Assembly: GCF_024585165.1 (NCBI RefSeq)
Contig: NZ_CP029008.1
Coordinates: forward strand, 6,281,501-6,345,500
Length of the DNA: 64,000 bases
Direction of reading: 5' to 3'
DNA from: Bradyrhizobium sp. WBOS07
GTDB taxonomy: Bacteria > Pseudomonadota > Alphaproteobacteria > Rhizobiales > Xanthobacteraceae
How positions within the stretch are numbered: the first letter of the stretch is position 1; each line of letters begins with the position of its first letter. The notes beneath the pieces were generated by a model, which saw only the letters and a program-made list of their open reading frames with translations, had not been told where the DNA came from and did not search any database. Positions 54,275-61,810 of the stretch are shown in pieces. The translations under genes and the position numbers were made by a program.

Positions 54275-55948
54275 ATGACGAAGCGCCGTTTCCGCGCTGC
54301 CGCCGTCCAGACGCTTGCCCGTTTGGGCGACTTTGACCACAACATCGCGCTGGCCACGCAATACGTCGAGGATGCGGTGAGGCAGGGGGCCGAGCTGGTG
54401 GTGTTCCCCGAGTGCATGGACACCGGCTACCTGTTCGATTCCGCCGAGCACTGCCGCGAGCTCGCCGAGACGATGTCGGACGGCCCGTTCGTGACGGCGT
54501 TGTCGGCGCTCGCCAGGAAGCACCGCATCTATATCGCCAGCGGCGTCACCGAGTGGGATCCGGACAAGGAGAAGATCTTCAACACCGGCATCATGTTCGG
54601 CCGGAACGGCGAGACCGTCTGCCATTATCACAAGCAGTTCCTCGCCACCCACGATCAGAACTGGTTTGCGTTCGGCGAGCGCGGCTGTCCGGTGGTGGAC
54701 ACCGACCTCGGCAAGATCGGCCTGCTGATCTGCTTCGACGGCCGAATCCCGGAGATCTTCCGCGCGATGGCGATGCAGGGCGCGGAGGTGATCGTCGACA
54801 TGGCGAACTTCTTCGCGATGGACCAGGCGGACATGTGGGGCCCGGCGCGCGCTTACGAGAACGGCTTGTGGCTGGTGGCGGCGACCAAGGCCGGCTATGA
54901 GCGGTCGATCTACTATCCCGGCGGCAGCATGATCGTCGATCCCAAGGGACGCGTGCTGTCGAAGGTGCCGTACGATACCCACGGCATGGCGATTGCCGAC
55001 GTCGATCTCGACGCCGCGCACGACAAGTCGATCTATTCGGCGAACGACAAGATCGCCGACCGCCGTCCGGAAACCTACGGCCTGATGGCGCTGCCGTACG
55101 AGAAGACGCCGGTGTACCGGATCGCGGAGCAGCCGCTGATCCCCGCGAAGTCCGTCGCCAAGGTCGCGGCCGTGCAGATGCACGTGACCAGGGACGGCAC
55201 GGCCGAGGACGTGTTCGACATGGTCGATCACGCGGCCAAGCTCGGCATCAAGGTTCTCACCTTGCCGGAATATGCCTTCTGCCCGTCCGCGATCCCGAAC
55301 GCGGCGGAGGCCGTGGCCCTGGCCGACCAGACGACGTCGCTGCTGGCCAAGACCGCTGCAATCGCCTCCCGCTACCAGTGCCTGATCGCGCTGCCCACGG
55401 TGGAGCGGGCCGCAGCGGGCCTTTACGTCACGACATTCCTGATCGGGCCCGACGGCAAGGAGGTCGGGAAATATCGCAAGGCCCACCTGACGGCCGAGGA
55501 GCGCAAATGGGCGAGGGCGGGCGATCACTATCCGGTGTTCGAGACCCCGTTCGGCCGCATCGGTGTCATGTCCGGCTATGACGCCGTATTTCCCGAGGTC
55601 TCGCGCTGCCTCGGCATCGCGGCCGCGGACATCATCTTGTGGCCGGCCTCGCTGCGCGAGCCGTTCGAACGGGAGCTGCTGGCGATCCCGAGGGCCGAGG
55701 ACAACCGGGTCGCGGTGGTGCTGGCGAACCGCGTCGATTCGCCCTATCCGGGCGGCAGCCTTGTGATCCCCCCGACCGGCTTTCCGCTCTGGGACATCAA
55801 CGTCGTCGCGCCGCGCGTGTTCAAGCTTGGCGCCGTGATGCCCAAGCACATCGATCTCGCGGTCTGCCGGCAGAAGCTGATGATCCCGAAGGTCGATATG
55901 TTCGCCAACCGGCTGGTCGAGACCTACGCCCCGATCATTGCCGCCTGA
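54275..55948 (+). CDS. Tandem two-domain nitrilase-superfamily hydrolase, second domain lacking the catalytic Cys
   Basis: A 557-residue carbon-nitrogen hydrolase, twice the usual length. Domain one (about residues 1-255) has the complete triad Glu46 (FPECMDTGY), Lys120 (YHKQFLA) and Cys153 (LLICFDGRIPE). Domain two (about 294-555) has Glu332 (LPEYAFCPS) and Lys402 (YRKAHLTAEE), but Gly434 replaces the Cys in VMSGYDAVFPE. The second half therefore is probably structural or substrate-binding. ATG 54275 with GGAG six bases upstream is preferred; ATG 54263 gives four more residues. Likely cytoplasmic amidase, carbamoylase or nitrilase acting on the compound imported by the adjacent ABC transporter. 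Confidence 0.88.
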   Translation: MTKRRFRAAAVQTLARLGDFDHNIALATQYVEDAVRQGAELVVFPECMDTGYLFDSAEHCRELAETMSDGPFVTALSALARKHRIYIASGVTEWDPDKEKIFNTGIMFGRNGETVCHYHKQFLATHDQNWFAFGERGCPVVDTDLGKIGLLICFDGRIPEIFRAMAMQGAEVIVDMANFFAMDQADMWGPARAYENGLWLVAATKAGYERSIYYPGGSMIVDPKGRVLSKVPYDTHGMAIADVDLDAAHDKSIYSANDKIADRRPETYGLMALPYEKTPVYRIAEQPLIPAKSVAKVAAVQMHVTRDGTAEDVFDMVDHAAKLGIKVLTLPEYAFCPSAIPNAAEAVALADQTTSLLAKTAAIASRYQCLIALPTVERAAAGLYVTTFLIGPDGKEVGKYRKAHLTAEERKWARAGDHYPVFETPFGRIGVMSGYDAVFPEVSRCLGIAAADIILWPASLREPFERELLAIPRAEDNRVAVVLANRVDSPYPGGSLVIPPTGFPLWDINVVAPRVFKLGAVMPKHIDLAVCRQKLMIPKVDMFANRLVETYAPIIAA

Positions 55949-55992
55949 CGATTGCCGTGCCTGCCGATATGCCCGAAACTAGCGAGGGTTAG

Positions 55993-56982
55993 ATGCCGAA
56001 GCTCGCGAACGGGCATATCAGGACGGCCGAGATGGCGAAGGCTGCGCGAACGCTGCGCTACAATTGGGACGACGTGATCTTCTTCCTGGAGGTCGCGCGC
56101 ACCCGTAACCTCGTTCGCGCCGGCCAGAAGCTGAAGGTGGACCACACAACCGTCAGCCGGCGGGTGAGGGAGCTCGAACGCAGCCTCAACACCACGCTGT
56201 TCAAGCGCAGCAAATCAGGTTTCGCCTTGACCGAGGCGGGGCTGCGGCTGCTCCAGTTCGCCGAAGGCATGGAGAACAACGCCAACGCCATCATCGAGAC
56301 GGTGGTCGGCTCCGAGAAGGCGGACGCGGCCGGAGCGGTGCGAATTGCCGCCATGGAAGGCATCGGCAGCATGTACCTGACGGGCTGCATGGCCGCCTTC
56401 AGCAAGGCCTGGCCCTCGATCCAGGTCGAGCTGATCACCGATACGCGCCTGCTCGACATGACGCGCCGCGAGGCCGACATCTTCATCAGCTTTTTCAGGC
56501 CGAAGGGAAGGCGGCTGTCGGTCAAGAAGATCGGCGAGTTCAGGATCTTTCTCTACGCCTCCAATGCCTATCTGCAGCGCGCGGGAGCCCCGGCCGATCT
56601 GAAGGACCTCGACAACCACGACTTCATCGATTTCATCGACGAGCACATCCATATCAAGGAGAACCGCTGGCTGTCCGACATTCTGCGGCCGGCCCATGTC
56701 GTATTTCGCAGCACCAGCCTGGTGTCGCAGTATGTCGCGGCATCGAACGGGCTCGGCATCGCCATGCTGCCGTCCTACGTGGCGGCCCACAACAAGGACC
56801 TGCGCCCGATCCTGCCCAATTATTTTTCCGTCCGCGACATCTGGCTCTCGGTTCACGAGGATCTGCTGCACATCGCCCGCATCAAGGCGGTGATGGGCTT
56901 CCTGGAGAAACGCGTCGCCGCCGATGTCGATCATTTGATGTCGGCGACGCATCCCGCGTCGATGAGGGCGCATCTTACCTGA
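55993..56982 (+). CDS. LysR-family transcriptional regulator of the nitrilase operon
   Basis: A 329-residue LysR regulator with a longer N-terminal lead (about 24 residues) before the helix-turn-helix (RNLVRAGQKLKVDHTTVSRRV, about 38-58) and an effector domain from about 115. The N-terminal lead may include an over-extended start; MAKAARTLRYNWDD at residue 14 is an alternative. It ends eight bases into the converging histidine kinase gene. Probably controls the transporter and hydrolase genes it follows. Confidence 0.87.
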   Translation: MPKLANGHIRTAEMAKAARTLRYNWDDVIFFLEVARTRNLVRAGQKLKVDHTTVSRRVRELERSLNTTLFKRSKSGFALTEAGLRLLQFAEGMENNANAIIETVVGSEKADAAGAVRIAAMEGIGSMYLTGCMAAFSKAWPSIQVELITDTRLLDMTRREADIFISFFRPKGRRLSVKKIGEFRIFLYASNAYLQRAGAPADLKDLDNHDFIDFIDEHIHIKENRWLSDILRPAHVVFRSTSLVSQYVAASNGLGIAMLPSYVAAHNKDLRPILPNYFSVRDIWLSVHEDLLHIARIKAVMGFLEKRVAADVDHLMSATHPASMRAHLT

Positions 56983-59668
56983 CCGAGAGCTGCTCGGCTG
57001 GCCGCAGCAATTCGTCCAATGCCTTCATCGAGGCCACCTGAAGCGCCGCGAGCTCGTGCGCGGCATCTTCGCATTCGGCAGGAGACAACGAGGGCGCCGC
57101 CAGCTCGACCTCGCGGCAGCGTTCGGACAGGCGGACGAGGCCGAGCGCGCTGGCGGCGCTGCCGAGCTGGTGCGCGGAACGCGCCAGCTGCTTGTGATCG
57201 CCGGCTGCCGCGGCGCTGACGATGTCGGCGATCAGCCTGTCGCTGGTTGCCTGCAGCAGATGGTGCAGCTTTGCGATCTTGGTCGGGCCCAGCAGCTCGC
57301 GCTGGTCGTCGAGAAAATGCCGGTGGATCAAGGCGCCCGCGGCGAGCTGCGCGGCGGCCGGCTCGGCCTCCGGATCGTCCTCGATCGCCTCGCGCAACGC
57401 GCCGATCAGGATCGGCTTGCCGATGATCCGGACGATGCCGGCGTCCGCGAGCCGCTCGCGCGCGCCGGACGATACGTCCGCCGTCACCGCGATGATGCGC
57501 GGGATGTCTGGCAGACCGAGCGCGCCGATCCGGGTCGCAGCTTCGATGCCATCCATGTCGGGCATGTGCAGATCCATCAGGATGACGTCGAACGGACGAT
57601 CGCGAGCGAGCGCGACGGCCGATGCGCCGTTCCTGGCGATCGTGGGGTGATGGCCGAGCCGCTTCAGGATCGCTTCCCCGACCTCGCAATTGACCGGATC
57701 GTCGTCGACCAGCAGCACGCGGCGCGACCGCGACGGCCGCGGCAGCACGCCTGGCGCGATGCCGCTTGCGGCCAGGCCCAGCGGCACCTCGAAGCTGAAC
57801 GTGCTGCCCGCGCCCGGCGTGCTCACAACCGTCAACTGGCCGCGCATCAGGTGGGCGAGGCGCCGCGCGATCGCAAGGCCGAGGCCCGTGCCGCCGAACC
57901 GCCGCGCTATGCTGTCGTCGGCCTGGACGAAATCCTCGAAGATCCGCTCGTGCATGTCGGGTGCGATGCCGATGCCGGTGTCGCGAACGGCAATTCGCAG
58001 CAGGACATGATCGTCGTGCCGCTCGGCGGCTGCGACCACGGCGATCCCGCCCGACGGCGTGAACTTGACGGCGTTGCCGATCAGGTTGAGCAGGATGCGA
58101 TTGAGCCTGACGGGATCGCCATGTACTGAGACGTGGACCTGCGCATCGCAGGCGAGATCGAAGGTCAGTCCCTTGCCGAGGGCCTGCGGACGCATCAATT
58201 CGGCGGCGGTCTCGATCAGCTGGTCGAGGCGGAAATTGCGAGGCTCCAGCGTCTCCGCACTGGCCTCCAGGCGCGCATATTCGAGGATGGTGTCGACCAG
58301 CGCGATCAGCGTCTCGCCCGACGCGGCCGCGGTCGCAAGGTGGCGCCGCTGCGCCTCACCGAGGCTGCCGTCGTCGAGCAGTTGCAGCACGCCCATGACG
58401 CCGTTCAGCGGCGTGCGCAGCTCGTGGCTGACGACGGCGAGGAAGCGCGACTTGGTCTCGTTGGCCGTCACCGCCGCGCTACGCGCGCGCTCGGCGGAAT
58501 CGTGCTCGGCGAGGGCGTGATCGCGAGCCTTCTCCAGCTCGGAGGTGCGCTCGATCACCTTGCGCTCGAGCGTCGCGTAGGACTCGCGCAAGTGCGCCGC
58601 CATCCGGTTGAACTGGTCGCCGAGCGCCTCCAGCTCGTCGCCGGTTCTGATCGCGAGCCGCAGACCGAGGTCGCCGCTGCCGATCCGCCGCGCGCCCTGC
58701 GTCAGCAGCTGGATCGGCCCCGTCATGCGCCGGCTGAGGAAGAACGAGACCAGCACCGCACCGACCAGCAGGACGGCGAGGAGAAAGGTCGAACGGCCGA
58801 TCGATGCATAGATCGGCGCATAGGCTTCGCTGAGCGGCAGCTCGACGAACACCAGCCAGCCGAGCGAGGGCACCGTCGCATAGGTCGACAGCACGCGCTG
58901 GCCGGTCAGATCCTCCTTGACCAACCCGCCCGAGGGCGGCCCGACGCCGTCGAGCGCGGCGCGTACGTCCGCATGGCCGGACAGATCGCTGCGCTGCAGG
59001 GCCCGCCACAGATCGGGATGCGCGATCAAGACTCCCATGCGGTCGACCACATAGGCCTTGCCGGTGTTGCCGACCCTGATGCCGGTGACGAGGTCCCAGA
59101 TGAAACGCAGATTGACCTCGGCGACGATCACGTTCGGATTGCGGCCGGTGCCGCGCGTGGCGAGCGTCATGAACGGCTCGGTGTCGGCGAAGAAATAGAC
59201 CGGCCCGTAATAGGCGCGGCTTTCGTTGGCGCCGCGGAAGGCGGGCGAGGCGGACAGATCGGCCTTGCTGCCGATCCGGTCGGCGACACGGCGGGACACG
59301 CGCACCTGCTCCAGCCCTTGCGAGTCGAGCTCGGCGATTTCGGCGATCGCCGGCGAGAGGCGCAGGAGACGGATGGCGTTGAGGCGCTCGTCCTCGTTGG
59401 TCGACAGCTCCGGCGGCAGCCGCGAGAGCCATCTGATCTGGCTCTCGATCTGGCCGACGAACTGGCCGATCTGGATCGCGGCGGACGCTGCCTGCTCGCG
59501 CTGGGTTGCCGCCAGCAGCTGCTTCTGCTCGCGATAGGAGAACCAGACGTCGAAGCCGGTGTTGATGGCGAGCGCGGCAAAGGCGAGGGCGAGGATCGAG
59601 TAGAGATATTTGCGGAACAGCCGTCCGGGAGGTGTCCGCAAGTCTCCCTGGTCGGCCGTCCGGTTCAC
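56975..59668 (-). CDS. Hybrid sensor histidine kinase (Cache, HAMP, HisKA, HATPase, REC, Hpt)
   Basis: An 897-residue sensor. Order: membrane segment (about 20-40), periplasmic double-Cache-like domain (about 45-285), second membrane segment (about 295-315), HAMP (about 318-370), coiled coil, HisKA with His415 in SHELRTPLNG, HATPase with DTGIGIAPD and GGTGLGLAIARRL, receiver domain with Asp699 (MDLHMPDMDG), and Hpt with His833 (SAHQLGSAA). All phosphorelay residues are present. GTG 59668 overlaps the binding-protein stop as GTGA. No output regulator gene is adjacent, so the phosphate acceptor is elsewhere. Confidence 0.92.
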   Translation of the reverse strand: MNRTADQGDLRTPPGRLFRKYLYSILALAFAALAINTGFDVWFSYREQKQLLAATQREQAASAAIQIGQFVGQIESQIRWLSRLPPELSTNEDERLNAIRLLRLSPAIAEIAELDSQGLEQVRVSRRVADRIGSKADLSASPAFRGANESRAYYGPVYFFADTEPFMTLATRGTGRNPNVIVAEVNLRFIWDLVTGIRVGNTGKAYVVDRMGVLIAHPDLWRALQRSDLSGHADVRAALDGVGPPSGGLVKEDLTGQRVLSTYATVPSLGWLVFVELPLSEAYAPIYASIGRSTFLLAVLLVGAVLVSFFLSRRMTGPIQLLTQGARRIGSGDLGLRLAIRTGDELEALGDQFNRMAAHLRESYATLERKVIERTSELEKARDHALAEHDSAERARSAAVTANETKSRFLAVVSHELRTPLNGVMGVLQLLDDGSLGEAQRRHLATAAASGETLIALVDTILEYARLEASAETLEPRNFRLDQLIETAAELMRPQALGKGLTFDLACDAQVHVSVHGDPVRLNRILLNLIGNAVKFTPSGGIAVVAAAERHDDHVLLRIAVRDTGIGIAPDMHERIFEDFVQADDSIARRFGGTGLGLAIARRLAHLMRGQLTVVSTPGAGSTFSFEVPLGLAASGIAPGVLPRPSRSRRVLLVDDDPVNCEVGEAILKRLGHHPTIARNGASAVALARDRPFDVILMDLHMPDMDGIEAATRIGALGLPDIPRIIAVTADVSSGARERLADAGIVRIIGKPILIGALREAIEDDPEAEPAAAQLAAGALIHRHFLDDQRELLGPTKIAKLHHLLQATSDRLIADIVSAAAAGDHKQLARSAHQLGSAASALGLVRLSERCREVELAAPSLSPAECEDAAHELAALQVASMKALDELLRPAEQLSVR

Positions 59669-60696
59669 TCGCGGATCTCGTCGGCGCGCGCGAGCAGCGT
59701 GAACGGAATCGTCAATCCCAGCGAGCGGGCAACCGTGCGGTTGATCAGGAGCTCGTACTTTCGCGGCGACTGTACCGGAAGATCGCCTGCCTTGGTGCCG
59801 CGCAGGATGAGATCGACGTAGTCGGCCGAGCGCACCTCCAGCGTCGGCCCGTAGCTCATCAGCCCGCCGGCATCCATGAAGTAATGGAACGGATAGATGG
59901 TGGGCACGCGATACTTGGCCGCTGCCGCGACGACCGCCTGCCGGTTGACGACGAGGAAGCTGTCGACCAGCGCGATCATCGCCGCCTTGGGCGGTCCGGA
60001 GAAGCGGCTGACGGATTCGTCGATGTCCGCCGGCACATTGACGGGGACGGGGAGGACCGACACGCCGGACTCGGCCGCCTGTTGCTCGATCGACTCGAGG
60101 AAGAAGCGTCCCGCCCGAGGCGTGGTCGCCGGATTGAACAGAACGCCGACACGCCCAAGGTCGGGCACCGTCTCCCGGATCAGTTGCAGCCATTTGCCGC
60201 CCATCTCGGCGGTGCTGTTGGTGAAGCCGGTCGCGTTGCCGCCGGGATGGGCAAGGCTTTGGACGAAGCCATTGCCGACCGGATCGTTGGCGGTCGCAAA
60301 GACGACCGGAACGGTCTTGGTGGCGGCAAGGACCGCTGCGGTTTCGACGGTCGATCCCGTCAGGATCACGTCCGGCTTGAGCTCGAGCAGTTCCTGAACG
60401 GCCGCCTTCAGCCTGTCCGGTGCGCCGAAGCTCGAGCGCAGCTCGAGGCGGAAGTTGACGCCTTCGACCCAGCCGCGCTGTCTCAGGCCGACGACGAGAT
60501 TGCCGAGGCGAGAGGTCGCGCTGTCGATCATGCTCCGCCTCGTCAGCTCGTCGTCGAGCGGCAATGCGGTCAACGATGCGACGATCCGCATGCGGTCCGA
60601 CGTTGCGCCGAGCGCGATCCATCCCGCGGCGGTTGCTCCCGCAAGACGAATGAAGCCGCGGCGATCGACCGCGAGCGCGGAAGGCCGTTCGGTCAT
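59665..60696 (-). CDS. Tat-exported TrpX/YtfQ-unlike ABC-type periplasmic binding protein coupled to the histidine kinase
   Basis: A 343-residue protein of the ABC-substrate-binding (DUF534/TrpX) family, with type I periplasmic fold (PKAAMIALVDSFLVVNR, SRLGNLVVGLRQRGWVEGVNF). The N-terminus has a twin-arginine signal, DRRGFIRLAGA. No permease or ATPase gene accompanies it. Translational overlap with a Cache-domain kinase suggests it presents ligand to the kinase rather than to a transporter. ATG 60696 is preferred over the longer frame to 60768. Confidence 0.85.
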   Translation of the reverse strand: MTERPSALAVDRRGFIRLAGATAAGWIALGATSDRMRIVASLTALPLDDELTRRSMIDSATSRLGNLVVGLRQRGWVEGVNFRLELRSSFGAPDRLKAAVQELLELKPDVILTGSTVETAAVLAATKTVPVVFATANDPVGNGFVQSLAHPGGNATGFTNSTAEMGGKWLQLIRETVPDLGRVGVLFNPATTPRAGRFFLESIEQQAAESGVSVLPVPVNVPADIDESVSRFSGPPKAAMIALVDSFLVVNRQAVVAAAAKYRVPTIYPFHYFMDAGGLMSYGPTLEVRSADYVDLILRGTKAGDLPVQSPRKYELLINRTVARSLGLTIPFTLLARADEIRE

Positions 60697-60993
60697 GGAG
60701 TTCTTTGCATGCTGGCTCGCCCCAGTCCGGATGCTTAGCGCGAACGGCCGGCGTTCACAATTGATCAAAAAATGCCCTTGTGAATGTTCATTCGCAGCGT
60801 TTGGCAGCCCGATACCGTATTCGTACGCGGGCCGAGAGTCGTTGTTTCGATCTTAGTCCCCTCGACGGCGTCTTGTAACGTCTTTCGGCGTTGCAACATT
60901 CTCCGCCTCTGTTGCGGTGACGGGTTGGGGAAGTCGATTTCGCAGCTGCCGATTTTTGGAAAGCGTTCTTTCAAGTTGTTTCGAAGGTTTCCG
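60697..60993. other. Divergent intergenic region
   Basis: About 300 bp separating the kinase operon from the exported-protein gene, poorer in GC than the genes. It holds a loose dyad TTCACAA (60754-60760) / TTGTGAA (60778-60784) with a 17-bp spacer. No gene is supported; an in-frame extension of the next gene upstream to 60784 is judged non-coding because it is rich in Cys, Arg and Phe and precedes a clear signal peptide. Confidence 0.4.
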
Positions 60994-61740
60994 ATGCGCA
61001 AACTCTATCTCATTCCGGCCGTCGTCGGCCTGCTCACCTCCGTTGCCGCCGGACCGCTCGCGGCCCAGGGCGCCGTGCCGAAGCAGAAGGCCGCACCTGC
61101 ACCGAGAGCTGCGGCGGCCGGCGCTCCCTCCGCAGCCGGCACGCCGGTCGCCGCCGGGACGAACTCGGCGGAGGCGCCGGGAGCGGAGGACAAGGTCAAG
61201 GCGATCGACGGCTTCCGCTCGGCCAAGTTCGGCATGAACGAGGCCGATGTGCGCGCGGCGATGGCAAAGGACTTCGCCCCGAAGCCCGATGCGATCAAGG
61301 TCCAGGACAACGCGTCCGAGCTGACGCGCAGCCTGCTGCTCCCCGTTCCCGAGCTGCTGCCGAACGGCGGCACCGCCGAGCTCTCCTACGTGTTCGGCTA
61401 CAAGTCGAAGTCGCTGATCCAGGTCGGGGCGGTCTGGTCGAAGGGGACCGACGCGGCGATGACGCCCGAGAAGCTGTTCTCCAACGCCAACATCCTGCGC
61501 GCCCATTTCATGGGCGAAGGCTTCAAGCCCGACTCCATCGCGGTCAACATGCCCGTCGCCGGCGGCATCGTCATGTTCCGCGGCAGCGACGCCAGGGATC
61601 GCTCGGTCATCCTGCTGCTCCAGGGCACGTTCGAGACCAAGGACAACAACCGCGTGCTGACGCCGACCAGCCTGCTGCTGTTCTACGTCGCCGACGCCAA
61701 GAGCCCCGACATCTTCAAGCTTCCGCCCGGCCAGTTCTAA
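60994..61740 (+). CDS. Exported hypothetical protein
   Basis: A 248-residue protein with a signal peptide (residues 1-25, MRKLYLIPAVVGLLTSVAAG then PLAAQ), an Ala/Pro/Gly-rich linker (about 26-62) and a globular part (about 65-248) of unknown family, containing FRSAKFGMNEADVRAAMAKDF and ILLLQGTF. It resembles periplasmic accessory proteins with a repeated short alpha/beta unit but I do not recognise it. It lies 70 bp before a large adhesin gene in the same orientation, so a role in adhesin export or surface display is possible. AAGG precedes the ATG. Confidence 0.75.
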   Translation: MRKLYLIPAVVGLLTSVAAGPLAAQGAVPKQKAAPAPRAAAAGAPSAAGTPVAAGTNSAEAPGAEDKVKAIDGFRSAKFGMNEADVRAAMAKDFAPKPDAIKVQDNASELTRSLLLPVPELLPNGGTAELSYVFGYKSKSLIQVGAVWSKGTDAAMTPEKLFSNANILRAHFMGEGFKPDSIAVNMPVAGGIVMFRGSDARDRSVILLLQGTFETKDNNRVLTPTSLLLFYVADAKSPDIFKLPPGQF

Positions 61741-61810
61741 AGGTCTGGCGATCGCAACATTCTCCCACCCCATCGTGGATCGGCGCCAATGCCGATGAAG
61801 AGGATCTGAA

